A stretch of 64,000 nucleotides of DNA from Zasmidium citrigriseum (Eukaryota > Ascomycota > Dothideomycetes > Mycosphaerellales > Mycosphaerellaceae): positions 248,001 through 312,000 of the forward strand of contig NHNW01000040.1 in the NCBI GenBank assembly GCA_002786025.1. The letters are read 5' to 3'. Position 1 is the stretch's first letter. Each line of letters starts with the position of its first letter. The notes beneath the pieces are model-generated. The model was not told where the DNA came from, did no database searches, and saw only the letters and a list, made by a program, of their open reading frames with translations. Below, piece by piece: positions 9,849 through 20,631 of the stretch. The position numbers and the translations under genes were made by a program.

Positions 9849-11585
9849 TCAACTCTTCACATCTCTATTTGCGACTGTTACCGTCTCTGCTGTCGTGTGA
9901 TTGTGATGCTTCCTCGCCTCCTCAATCATCCTCCTCTCCTCCCGCCATCCCGGCCCCCATTTCTCCAAGACCCACATGATAGGACTTAGCACCAGCACGA
10001 CCCCAGCAATGAACGTGAAACACCATCCCCTGCCCATAGCCTCAATCATGTAGATGATCACTGCAGTCGCCCCTGCGCCCATCAAACACCTCACTAAATT
10101 GTTGGCAGCAGTTGCCGTCGCCGGCGATAATGGATAGAGATCCACAAGCATCACACTCATAGCGTTGAACGCCGCTGTACTCGCAAAGCCCGCAAGAAAC
10201 ATAAGGACCAACGGCGCGGCGAGGTTCGTCTCCACGTGCATGACCCAGCCGTAGCACACTAGTACCACGTCCAAAAGAATCACGAATGGCAGGGCGATTT
10301 GGATCCGGCTTCTCTCCAGCGGGAAATTCCGCAAGTCTGTAGCTTTACCTGCGATAATTGGAATGTCGTGCTTTGCTGCAATGCGCCAAAAGTTATGGTC
10401 CATCAGCTTGCCGGCGATCATGGGGGCGAGGAAACATCCAGTACCCATGGGGAGGAAGCAGAGACCGATTTGAAGGGCGTCGTAACCGTAGATCTCAGCG
10501 AGAAGGGACGGGGCGGAGGCCATTATGTCGTAGAAAGCGCAGTAGATTATGCTGTTGTAGAAGAGAAGGAGGGCGACGTCTTTCTCGAGAAGAACGTGCA
10601 GGGTGTGGAGGGGGTTTGGGATGCGCAGCTTGCGGCGTTGTTTCAAGGTCTGCTGGGAGAGTGTTCGCTCGAGGGGTGGAGAGACCTTCCGTTGACGCCG
10701 GACTTGCAGGTAGTTGATCAGGGACATGTTCCAGCCTTGTGGTGGGATTGAGCCGTTGCCGACGACGTTGCGGCCAGTCTCTGGGAAGGTGAGGACGAAG
10801 GGGACTATGAAGGTGCCCGCGCAAATTACCAGGAACCAGAAGATCCAGCGCCAGCCGAGGAATTGGGCGAAGATACCTCCAAGTACAGGTGCTATTGCGG
10901 GCGCAACCATTGGACCTGACGTCGCCCAGCCCATCCAGACGCCTCGTTCTGCGCTGGTGGCGATGTCTGCGACGACGCCTGAGCCTAGGGCGATGGTGCT
11001 TGAGGAGCCACTTGACTGGACCATTCGAAGAACGAGCAGAGCTGGAAAGGAGTTGCAACATGCAATGCCAATGCAAGCACCTAGGTATATCGCAAAGCCG
11101 ATGATGTATGCAGGTCGTCGCCCAGCCATGTCTGCGAGGTCACCGAAGATGGTAGGAGCCAGGCCTTGGAAGATCATGTAGGTCGTCAATGTCAAGTTCA
11201 TGACGCTTTCTGAAGTATTGAACTCTGCCGCGAGAGTATTGAGGGCCGGGAAGTAGATATTTGCGCTCAGTGGAGAGAAGAAGCTCGCGAGGGCGACCAT
11301 GAAGACGATGAATCGCTTCTGCTGCACTGTGAAGACTGACCATGGCGGTGTGTTTGTAGTGGTTGTGTGAAGCGATTCGAGATCTCGTGGCTCCGAATGT
11401 TCACCCGTACCTTCCCTGTCGTGGCCCGAGTGGGCGGAGTATATGGAGATGGGAGAGCGCCGCACGGACTGGACCTCTTTCTTGCCGCTGGCCTGCTCTG
11501 GATCCGTCGTCTTCGAGGTGTTGCTAGGGAATGCATTCTTCTCCCTATCAGCAGGCTCGATGGACACTCTCTCCGAGGCATCCAT
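9849..11585 (-). CDS. MFS drug:H+ antiporter (DHA1 / Qdr-Dtr type)
   Basis: Single-exon 578-residue protein from an ATG at 11585. A polar N-terminal tail of about 80 residues precedes 12 predicted membrane segments. The first begins near KRFIVFMVALASFFSPLSAN. The DHA1 motif A appears as GDLADMAGRRPAYIIG between segments 2 and 3. Motif C-like Gly/Pro-rich sequence is present in segment 5 (SGPMVAPAIAPVLGG). The central loop is about 60 residues and basic (RQRKVSPPLERTLSQQTLKQ). The topology, NIYFPALN motif and LGWRWIFWF segment fit the Qdr/Dtr/Flr branch, which exports drugs, polyamines or organic acids across the plasma membrane. The substrate cannot be inferred. It is divergent from the syntaxin gene across a 620-bp region. 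Confidence 0.9.
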   Translation of the reverse strand: MDASERVSIEPADREKNAFPSNTSKTTDPEQASGKKEVQSVRRSPISIYSAHSGHDREGTGEHSEPRDLESLHTTTTNTPPWSVFTVQQKRFIVFMVALASFFSPLSANIYFPALNTLAAEFNTSESVMNLTLTTYMIFQGLAPTIFGDLADMAGRRPAYIIGFAIYLGACIGIACCNSFPALLVLRMVQSSGSSSTIALGSGVVADIATSAERGVWMGWATSGPMVAPAIAPVLGGIFAQFLGWRWIFWFLVICAGTFIVPFVLTFPETGRNVVGNGSIPPQGWNMSLINYLQVRRQRKVSPPLERTLSQQTLKQRRKLRIPNPLHTLHVLLEKDVALLLFYNSIIYCAFYDIMASAPSLLAEIYGYDALQIGLCFLPMGTGCFLAPMIAGKLMDHNFWRIAAKHDIPIIAGKATDLRNFPLERSRIQIALPFVILLDVVLVCYGWVMHVETNLAAPLVLMFLAGFASTAAFNAMSVMLVDLYPLSPATATAANNLVRCLMGAGATAVIIYMIEAMGRGWCFTFIAGVVLVLSPIMWVLEKWGPGWREERRMIEEARKHHNHTTAETVTVANRDVKS

Positions 11586-12205
11586 TGTGATTCCGCTCCT
11601 GAGAAAGCATAGAAATGAGTGAAAAGTATACTTAGGTCTGGCGCAGCACCGAAAGGAAAATAGAACGGTGTACTTCGTAGAGATTCACACGGCACTTCGC
11701 CGATCATGGAGCTCCATGGACCACGAAAGAGCGAATAGCGAGCGACCAAAAGTCGGTGATGCCATTGTTGCGGCAGAAGGTGCATATCGTCTCTGCCGCC
11801 TATCCGATAGCACTGTCTAAGACCGAAGGCCGCGCCGTTATCGCACTCGCTCGCGGGCAAGAGCGATGATGGGGTTGGATGAAGCTCGTTTGGACGGTCA
11901 TTGTTGAAACCAAGATGGTAATGTTGCCCGTTGATGACATGGTCGATGAGGTCGGGTGGTATAGCGATTGTAGACGAGAAAGGTCGGCAGGTGAAGTGTA
12001 TCTCACATAAACCTTAACCGAATTTAGGCGGGGAATGACGCTAAATTTGATTGGTCGTCAAGCAAAGCTCGAGCTTGTGATTCTGGGAAGGACAAGTGCC
12101 AGCTGCTAGGTGAACAACCATACCAATTGCTCAAACGAATCCACCTCCTCGGCCTGATGATCATGACATGATACCCATAGCTTACTGAGAAAACGATCCG
12201 CCAGC
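11586..12205. promoter_or_regulatory. Divergent promoter region between the MFS and Ufe1 genes
   Basis: A 620-bp gap between two divergent start codons, so it should contain both promoters. Short frames in it show no family features and I found no clear element. Confidence 0.45.
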
Positions 12206-13246
12206 ATGACGGACCTCACGGCCGACTTTAACATCTGCCTCAAGGAGAAAGGCGCCGCCTCTCTCGCGATCAAGAAAGACTACGATCTCGAATCCATAAA
12301 CTCTTTCCTACAAGAGGCCTACTCAATCAACAAAGGAATCACCAGTCTAATACGAGAGCTCCGCGATATTCGTCCTTCCTACCTCTCAGCCGCACAGCCT
12401 TCACGAAGACGCCAGCAGGGCGCTGAGACCCAGAGATTCCTCTCAGACAAGGAGCGAGACGCGTTCGATGCATCATCAAAGCAGATTCTACGAGAATTGA
12501 ACAGAGCTATTACGTCCCTGAAGCAGACGGCAGATGTCGGCCACCAAGCAGCAGAGTCGGCGGCGCTGTCGAAGCGGGCTGGAGGAGGGATGCTTGGGAG
12601 ATGGGTCGCTGGTGGTGCGGTGACGTCTAAGTCACCCGAAGAACAGCGGGAAGAGGCAGCAAGGAATACTGTGTATGAAGTGAGGAAGAGCATTATAATG
12701 TTTTTGCAAGAGAAGCTAGGCGAGGCTGGAATGATACAGGGTGAGATGATGGATGTGCGTCTAAACAGGGAGATGGAGAAGTCCAAGTCAATACTTGCGA
12801 AGTCGCCTATTGCCGGAGGCGTTCCTCAGGCTTGGGACGAGGACAGTAGCATCGCACCTCCATCGGCGAGTTCTTACAAGCGTGCTTCTACTGGGATGCC
12901 GGATGGAGAGGGCCGCCAAGGTCTATCGCAAGAGCAACTACAGGTCTTCGAAGAAGAGAATCACGAGCTTGTGAAGCATTATGAGAATCAGTTGGACCAG
13001 GTGCGAACCGTCGAGCAGAGTATACTTGAGATCAGCGAGCTGCAGAGCATCCTCCACGCAAATCTGACCCAGCAGAGCGAGAAGATCGATCAGCTGGTCC
13101 AGGACTCATACCTGACGACAGAGAATCTGGGCAAAGGCAACAAGGAGCTGAAACGCGCCAGCGAAAGACGCAGCACAGCGCAGGCGCTGTTCTTCTCCAC
13201 CGTGGCCTTCTGCTCGTTCCTTGTCGTGTGGGACTTGATCTTCTGA
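12206..13246 (+). CDS. ufe1: ER syntaxin (syntaxin-18 / Ufe1 type t-SNARE)
   Basis: Single-exon 346-residue protein. The first 90 residues (MTDLTADFNICLKEKGAA, then FLQEAYSINKGITSLIREL) match the syntaxin-18 N-terminal domain. A variable middle is followed by a SNARE helix at about residues 255-320, with the syntaxin-type layout VEQSILEISELQSILHANL, then LTQQSEKIDQLVQDS. A single C-terminal membrane anchor (ALFFSTVAFCSFLVVWDLIF) ends the protein, as expected for a tail-anchored SNARE. Ufe1 is the ER target SNARE for retrograde COPI vesicles from the Golgi and also supports ER membrane fusion. Length and layout are normal for the family. Confidence 0.88.
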   Translation: MTDLTADFNICLKEKGAASLAIKKDYDLESINSFLQEAYSINKGITSLIRELRDIRPSYLSAAQPSRRRQQGAETQRFLSDKERDAFDASSKQILRELNRAITSLKQTADVGHQAAESAALSKRAGGGMLGRWVAGGAVTSKSPEEQREEAARNTVYEVRKSIIMFLQEKLGEAGMIQGEMMDVRLNREMEKSKSILAKSPIAGGVPQAWDEDSSIAPPSASSYKRASTGMPDGEGRQGLSQEQLQVFEEENHELVKHYENQLDQVRTVEQSILEISELQSILHANLTQQSEKIDQLVQDSYLTTENLGKGNKELKRASERRSTAQALFFSTVAFCSFLVVWDLIF

Positions 13247-13482
13247 GCAGAGCCCATCGACGGACAGCATACGTCGACTTGGAAGTAACGACCAGAGATA
13301 GACAAGCATTGTGCGGGGATTAGCACCAAACGAACGCCGAGCGATGCATATATGCTTTCTATGGAACTCGAAGTTCTACCAGGCCCCCATCCGTCAATCA
13401 ACCAACTCCTCCAAATGCGTGTGGCGCACCAGATCAACGGGCATCCAACATAAGAAAGCAAAACTTTCGACAGCCGTTATGT

Positions 13483-14687
13483 TCAGGGTCTTCGCTCTCC
13501 ACTGGGTCCGGGACCGTCATCTGGATCTTCATCTCCTCGAAGGACTTGATCGAGATAGGCCCAATCGATGTTCGGCGGGTTCATCTCCATATCCATCATC
13601 GGATCGATCGGACTTGTCGCTTGTGTCGCATTCGTCGGTTCTGAGAGTGTTCGAGCAATGCTAGGTCTTTGAGTGCCCGAGGGTCCTGCTGTAGGCCAGG
13701 GCATTGTTTCTCCCGGGCCGGGCGTGTCGGCCGGTGAGACTTGCGCGGATTGGAGCAGGAACCTAGCTTGGTTGCTTAGAAGGTCACCAAGCTCGGCAAC
13801 CTCATCACACAAGGTGGTCAGTGAAGACAAGTCCACGTATCGAAAGTCGATGTTCTGGTCGTTCGACTGGTTGGTGGATACTCGCGACAGTCCAAGGTCG
13901 GATACGTTGGAAGGGGTCGGTTGTGCCGCGTTTCGAGAAGCCGAACTCCCTCGACTGCCGACACCACTTCGGCTGGCTCGGCCGCTGCGTGCTTGCAAGG
14001 TCTGCATCATCTGGGTGAGGTTCTCCACGTGGGACTCAATCCTTTGCAGCCGATCGATCGGTATGGGCACTGTGGCTGCCGAAGCCTCCCCACTGCCGGC
14101 ATCGAACGCTTCGCGGAGAGCGTTGCCGGGCGTCTCGGCTGCTTCGACGTCAGCTTAGTTCAATGTCATATGGCGGCTTTTTACTGCGTACTCACGAACT
14201 GGTAGCTCCTTATTCGTTGCGGAACCTGATCCTCGTACACGCACTGTGAGGGATTTGGTCAGTCGGTTCAACAACATGGTGGTGCTGAAGGCGTGCGGCA
14301 TGGTGGCTTGAATTGGCTTCCATGTGCCCTCAGCAGGGTGCACAGGACCTGGGTATTAAAGTCTCTGACCCACCCTCGCCCCCAGATTTGTCGCCGACAT
14401 TGCGCAGGCGGACAGACCAAAAGGGAAGAGTGAGGAAGCGAATTCGCCCCATCCGTCGCCGCCGTTTAGAAAGGGTGCGCATCCGCACTTACCGTAGATC
14501 CGCTTTCCCTGCATCTATTGCATCGTGGACGGCCTCTATCGCAGCGTATCTTGCGTCGTCTAGCAGCGTTCTATGTCAGCATGTCGTGTTGTCTGGGGCT
14601 GAGCCCTTCGGGGGTCACAGTGGTATGGGCGCCGTACCTGCAGTTGCGACACGTCGTAATGCTCCTGTCCGTCGTCCTGGGAGGCAT
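13483..14687 (-). CDS. Short Zn2Cys6 transcription factor, four exons
   Basis: Reconstructed exons (minus): 14687-14638, 14559-14493, 14243-14192 and 14138-13483, about 274 residues with consistent phases. The zinc cluster is spread over three exons: CRNCR ends exon 1, RRKIRCDRGRPRCNRCRESG makes up most of exon 2, and CVYEDQVPQR opens exon 3. Together they give C-x2-C-x6-C-x6-C-x2-C-x6-C, the exact fungal binuclear cluster. Exon 4 begins near a probable coiled linker (RIESHVENLTQMMQTLQ) and continues with a Ser/Pro-rich acidic tail (IDPMMDMEMNPP). The central fungal-TF domain of larger members is missing, so this is a short form. Intron 2 is long (249 nt). The exon 3 donor is the least sure: phase favours GTACGC at 14191 over the nearby GTGAGT. 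The target genes are unknown. Confidence 0.78.
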
Positions 14688-17365
14688 GTGGAGATGTCGA
14701 TCGCGCGCGCGACGCGCCCCAGTAGCGACTGATTTGGGAAAAAGTACAGCGAAAACGTGACCGTCCGAGTGGATGGTGTACGATGGACCGGGCCAGGTGT
14801 GTGTGTTTTGGAATACTTCGGATAGGGTGAAAACAATGTGAAGGGAAAGGCAAATGATTGACAGGAGGTGTATTCGGACGAGAGTGTCCTGATTGAGATT
14901 CACATCTGCTTAGTCGGCTGTGCAGTGTGCTTTGACGAACTGAGGCTGTAGTCATGCATCTACAGACCGGCTTCTCATATACTTACTCACACAGAGCACT
15001 CTGACTTTTGGCGCCTCGTGGTGCTGGCTCGCCATAGATGCGTCGAGAAGGTGCGACTATGCTCACTTGAGAAGTCCCAGTCGAAAATCGCCCTTGATGC
15101 CTCGCTGCTAACGGACGAAAACAACAAGCGAGAACAGGAACTGCGTTCCGGCGAATCGCCTGGTGATCTCGCGCTGCTTCGAGAATGGTATGGTATGGTT
15201 GAGAAGCAGACCAACCTCGATTGAAGAGTCATCAGCTTCAGAAGCCCTCACCCATTCCGCTGCATGTCGATGCGCACGAGCCGTCCGTTGCGGCATCTTC
15301 TCTTGCTCCTTGGCCCGATAGCTGCCGGTCGGCGGTTTAAGCGCGAGTCGCAATGCAGAGTCTTTTGCCACCGGCGCGAGAAGTAGCAAGCGTGACGGAC
15401 TGCCTGGTTTGGGTGGGAAGGGCACAGAGAATGAGGTGCAGTGCGGGTTGTCAGCGGGTTGTAAAGCGCTACGGTGACGTCTGTTCGGGCCGTGCGGCTC
15501 TCGTCGTCCGTAGGACGAACGTTGGGGGCTGGATTTCACGCTCCGTGAAACCGGACTTGAGTGTGATTGGTCGTCGCAAGCGAGGTCCGCGAAGGAAGTG
15601 AATGTTTCGGCTGTGAGGTGACGTGATGGGAAATTGATAAGAATCTCTCAATGCTTACTGCACAGGAGAGAGAACGGAAGGGTGATGTTCTGCCGAGGGG
15701 TTTATAACAGCTGCTGAGCTGATCGTCCAGACCAAGGTCGCCGTTGACACACCAGATACTGCAATTGTGCGGAATTGGAAGTGCTTTCGCATATACACGG
15801 GTCTGCGAGCGGAGAGAATGCGGTCTGCTGATGGAACTATTGGAATCGTGCAGTTGATCACCGAGACATTGTTGATTGTCAAGCAGATCTCATCGACCAA
15901 GTTCGTAAAGAGATGCCTGGTCATTCGGGCTCTTCTTCCGCCCGGTTAGAATTCCCGACCGATTGCTTTCGTGCCTGGTTTGAGGAATCAGGAACATCGA
16001 TCCCACCTGAGAGGCCCCTCAACATCCTCTTTCAAAATGGACATTGGACCTCGAACGAGTTTCGCGCTTTCCGTTGCCCGAATTCGTGCACACTTGCGCA
16101 AGGGAAATTCGATCAATCGACCGTTGTCTCAGCAATGGACCAAGAAGCAAAAGAGAAGAAGAACAATCGAAAAAATCTAAGTCCAAAAAATCAGCAAAGC
16201 AAAAAAGAAACTCCGGAATCATCGGGAGAAGAGAAACACATTCAACATCGTAGCACCCTATCGCTGTGCGATATAGGCTGGTTTTTCTTAATTTAATTCG
16301 GCGTTCAACCCCAGTTCGGTGTTATGGTAGGCTCGCGTCGAACTGGAGTACTCGAGATGGCAGAGCGTTGCCGAAGGTGATGTCACTGAACAGCCGAAGC
16401 GACACCCCATTGCGCCAAAGAAGACGCCAGACAACCCCATAATAGTCCACTCGAGATTGGCTGATGCTGAATAATTTGCAAATATGTAGGTTCATCCATT
16501 TGCGGGCGCATTCCGAGGACTTGATCGATGGATTAGATTCTGGGTATTGCATGCTCACGCATCGGTCCTGGTATTTGGCGACACATCCAATGGGGATAAA
16601 TCTGCGACATCTATCCCTGAGTGGTTGCTCAGTTCTCGCACTGTCGATACCATGCCTGGGTGGAGGAGTTATCTGGTCACATATCGGGTCAGTACCTTCA
16701 CGACTTGTCGGTGTGCCGTTTTCTCAAGGAATCCGGTCGTCCCAGCCAATTGACCATTTTCGAGGTTCTGGTATCGGCAAGCATTGTTAGGGGATGTTTC
16801 AATTCATATGGCCAGAAGTTTCTGCTTGCGATGGGCTGTTTCATCTTGGTGGCCATGTTGGTGTGTGAAGTGATTGCACACCAGGAACGGAAGCGAGCGT
16901 GTCAGCATGTCTCCCAGGTGTGGATCAGCCATCGGGGGGACTCGTCCATCTGACCATCAATTGGTATCATGTGCATATCATCGAGAGCACTTCCAATTCG
17001 CACATTGAGACCTAGCACATGATGCTGTTAGAGAGATGACCGAGCCGCGGTTTTTCTCCCTGGAAGCCTCATCACATGTCAATGAGCAGAACGTGACAAC
17101 TCTTTACGTGGTGTAGATGATGGAAACTTCCGATCAATATGGCTGTGAAAGTGCTGGAGTGAAAGTACAAGTGAGGTTCAGGAGAGGGGCAAGAATTCGC
17201 GTGAGGTGAAGTTCACCTCGCATTCGCTTTCGGCACTGGCCCAGCAAATGCCGAAGACTTCAATGGATTTGAGGGCTCAAGAAGACACCAACCAAAAGGA
17301 CTACAACATAAACAACTCAACCTCCATTCCTCGCCATTCCCGTCACCATCGCCGTCCAAATCGCC
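14688..17365. other. Long intergenic region without a supported gene
   Basis: About 2.7 kb between the Zn2Cys6 gene (its promoter side) and the MAPEG gene. A purine-rich stretch lies at about 16130-16240 (many AAG/AGA triplets). Short frames at 15913-16296 and 16621-16953 lack family features, and the second begins with GTG. I saw no RNA gene or transposon signature. Confidence 0.4.
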
Positions 17366-17916
17366 ATGTCCTCCCTCAAAACAGTTCTCGGCCTAATCCC
17401 CTCCTCCCCAACTTACGGCCCCCATTGTACGCCCCCTTCCCCCATCACCTCAAACCCTCACTCACCTTACCTCTAGACCTCATCTTCCACTTCATCTACG
17501 CCTACATCCTCCTCTCCTCCCGCCCCTGGAAAATCCACCACCGCCTCGACCACAACGTCTCCCCCCGAGACGACCTAACAAAATACGGCCCGCTCGCCGT
17601 CCAAAAAGGCCGCATAACCCAAGCCCAACTAGATCAAATCCGCCGCGTCGAGAACTGCCATGCCAACTCCATGGAGCACTTCCCGATTTTCGTCGCCGCG
17701 GTTTTGATGTGTCAGGTGGCCGGGGTGGAGAGTGAGAGGGTGAATTTGTTGGGATTGACGTATACGCTTGCGAGGGTCGGGTATGCGATTGCGTATATTT
17801 TCAATGCGAGGAGTCGCGGGGTGGCGTTGTTGAGGGGTGGGTTTTGGTGGACGAGTAATATTGTTTGCTTGCGGGCGATTTGGGCGGCGGGGAAGGCGTT
17901 GAATGCGAAGGTCTAA
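17366..17916 (+). CDS. MAPEG family membrane protein
   Basis: Exons 17366-17426 and 17477-17916 give 166 residues. The 50-nt intron runs GTACGC to CTCTAG and restores phase (TAC codon across the join). The protein begins MSSLKTVLGL and has four probable membrane segments (LIFHFIYAYILLSSRPW, then FPIFVAAVLMCQVAGV and others). The family signature of MAPEG (membrane-associated proteins in eicosanoid and glutathione metabolism) is visible as RRVENCHANSMEHFPIF, with conserved Arg, Asn, His and Glu. Fungal members are ER membrane proteins related to microsomal glutathione S-transferases; the exact activity of this branch is not established. The continuous frame starting at 17206 includes the intron and is not the real N-terminus. 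Confidence 0.88.
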
Positions 17917-18183
17917 TAAAGTAAAGAATGGTAGAAGGGGGTACGCTCTTCAAAGACGTCATTTTGACTTTTTGCTATTCGCATGCTAATCCGCAGTTCT
18001 AGAGTGCTGTCGTATGACGAGCCAGTCTCACTTGCTGCCTTGCTCTTCCTGAGCTGAATTCGTTTTATCATACAATTCATGATCCTCGTACGCCTTGTCC
18101 GTCCCGCCGAATTGCCAGCTCAATCGCCTTGCATCTTGCTTTCGCTGCTGCTGGTATGAGTCGTGACGGTACAGGGCTCCCCT

Positions 18184-19572
18184 CTATGAAGTCTCCTTGA
18201 CGACGCTGTCCACGGACTTGGCGAAGTAGTCAATGTTCTTCGTGTTGAGACCCGCCATGCTGATACGGCCGTTCTGCGTCATGTAAATGTGGAACTTCTC
18301 ACGCAGCTTGTTGACCTGGTCTGGGTCGAGGCCGGTGAAGGAGAACATGCCAATTTGGTCGGTGATGTGGTTCCAGGTGCCAGGGGTTCCCAGCTCCTCA
18401 AGCTTGGAGCGGAGAGCCTTGCGCATGTCGATGATGCGGCCAGACATGGTGCGCAGATCCGCCTCCCACTGAGCGAAGAGCTTGTCGTCGTTGAGGACCA
18501 TCGATGCAATGCGGGCGCCGTATGCTGGGGGATTCGAGATCTCGGAGCGCTGGAGGATAGCGAGCTGACTGCCAACACGAGCGACAGTTTCGGTGGCGTG
18601 AGATCCGGGTGAAGTGACGAAGTGGAAGCAGCCAGCACGCTCGCCATACAGACCAAAGTTCTTGGCATATGACTGGGCGATGAGCAGTTCAAAGCCTTGC
18701 TCGATGAAGTAGTTGATGGCCCAGCCGTCCTTCTCCAGCGAACCTGAGGCGAAACCCTGGTAGGCGGTGTCGAAGAACGGGAAGTGGTGTCTAGCCTTCA
18801 TGACCTCGGCGATCTTCTTCCATTGCTCTTGCGTTGGGTCAACACCCGTGGGGTTGTGTGCGCAGGCATGAAGCAGAATGATGCTGCCCTCTGGCGCCTG
18901 CTGAATGGTGCTAATCATGCCATCGAAGTCCAGACCCTTGGTCTGCTTGGAGAAGTATGGGTAGCCCTTGATGGGGAGCTTGACATTGCTGAAGATCTGA
19001 TTGTGGTTTGCCCATGTTGGTGTGCTGACGTAGACCGTCTTGGCCTCTGGGTTGGATGGATTGTAGAATCGAGCGAGGAAGAGAGCACCCAAATGAACAG
19101 CTCCTGTACCCGAGATCGTCTGCATAGATACCGCACGCTTCTCTTGAATGGCGGGCGACTTCTTGCCAAGGATGAGCTTCTGCGAGGCGGAGGTGAAGTC
19201 AGGCAGACCGGCGATGGGCAGGTACTCGTGGTTCAGTTCGGGGTCCTTGCGAAGGAGTTCGTCTGCCTATTGTGACGATTAGATGGAAGTATCATAAGCG
19301 TTCTGCTTCGCCTGATATACCTGCTTGACGACTGGCAGCACCCATGGCTTCGCATTGTCGTCGCGGTATGCTCCAATGCCCAAGTCAATCTTCTTGGAGT
19401 CGGTGTCTCTGCGGTACGCGGCCATCAATCCGAACAACGGATCTTCAGGCGCCTGAGGGCACACATCGTTGGTGAAGGAGGTGGCGGTGGCGCCGTTGCT
19501 TATGGAACCCATTTGGCCGGAGAGTTGCTGCAGTCGTTGTTGGGAAGTTGAGTTGTTGGAGGTTGTTGTCAT
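18184..19572 (-). CDS. Aspartate aminotransferase, probably cytosolic
   Basis: Exons 19572-19321 and 19266-18184 (minus), 444 residues, phase 0 at the join (GTATAT donor, ATAG acceptor). Class I PLP aminotransferase features are present: [19 protein letters not shown] near the N-terminus, the [13 protein letters not shown] block, [12 protein letters not shown], the PLP-lysine motif [16 protein letters not shown], and RISMAGLN close to the end. The enzyme interconverts aspartate plus 2-oxoglutarate with oxaloacetate plus glutamate, linking amino acid and carbon metabolism and the malate-aspartate shuttle. The N-terminus is polar (Ser/Gln/Thr-rich) without an obvious amphipathic mitochondrial presequence, which favours the cytosolic form. 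About 20 residues at the N-terminus are longer than usual for the cytosolic enzyme. Confidence 0.92.
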
Positions 19573-20631
19573 CTTGACGGTCTCGTGAGCTGTGGAGGTT
19601 TAAATCTGGGGTCGGCGCGTATTCTAAAAAAGTGGGACGCTGCTGCGGTGTTTGAACACGAGATAGTAGAAGTACAGGAATCAACAATGCGAGCAATTAC
19701 TTTTACATTTACAGGAGACGGGAGGGAGGAGATGACGAGGAGATATCGTTCCGACTATTTCTCGATGGCATGTGATTCGATCATCTCACTGACCAGGCAC
19801 ATGGACGCTGCCGAGGCAGTTCTGCCACCCATGGCAACCAATCTCAGAGCAGCTCACGCTAGGCTGAGTCTCCGCGTAAGAGCGGATTTACGCATTCGTA
19901 TTGGCTGCTGGAGCGAAGGTGGTCTGAAGGGTCTTAGGACCCAGTTCCGTCGGCTTTTGAAAGTTCAAGCACCATCCTCTCTTCTTTACCTCTGTCACCG
20001 GAAGTCAAGTCCCGTCCGTTTTCGATGTGAACGATAACAGGAGGAATTAGTAAAGACTTGATTTCGACCAGGAAAGTTAATGTTCATTCCTGCGGTCCCT
20101 TGAGCCGGCTGTCGGACTGGGCTTTCCCAGCAGATGTACGACCGCAGAACAAGGAAGGGGCCGACCACAACATGAGGAGATTGCACAAAGTCAAAGCTCA
20201 TCATGAGCTACAGTCGCCCAGATGTGCTATGATACCTCGTAGTCGGATCGCCGTGGGAATCCCTCGAACCTCACATGTCTCGAAAGGAGGAGAGATCCGG
20301 TAGCAACTAAGAAACAGCAGGCAAACAATTACGGCGGCAATGCGTTGACTTCGTCGCCACGAGAAAGCAATCGCAAACAGATGATCTTCCTTTGAGTACG
20401 AATGGCTATGATGATTCTGCTCAATGCGACATCAGGCGTCCTTCCTTGCTCAGCCACCTAAGGCACTCACTTAGGATTTAGGCTTTGGCGCTAACGAGTG
20501 CTCAGCCTGGCTGGATAGGATGACTCGAATGTGTTGAACACGAGGTAGGTATGCCTCTTTAAATTCCGTGGCCATCTCTCCTACTCCTCTGGCCAACATA
20601 TCCCGACAACAACCACAAGCATCGGTCATCT
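19573..20631. promoter_or_regulatory. Divergent intergenic region (aminotransferase / island gene)
   Basis: About 1.06 kb between divergent start codons. A TTTGGCGCTAA box lies at 20484-20494, about 138 bp before the 20632 ATG, and resembles the proximal box of the island promoters, though without a CATGTG partner. I see no other coding signal. Confidence 0.4.

Noticed and set aside
10495..11076. Long frame overlapping the MFS gene in another minus-strand frame
   Set aside because: Shadow of a GC-rich coding sequence; the MFS frame has the motifs and membrane segments.
14688..17365. Small genes or RNA genes in the long gap before MAPEG
   Set aside because: Frames are short, several start with GTG, and none shows a motif; no tRNA-like sequence was recognised by eye.
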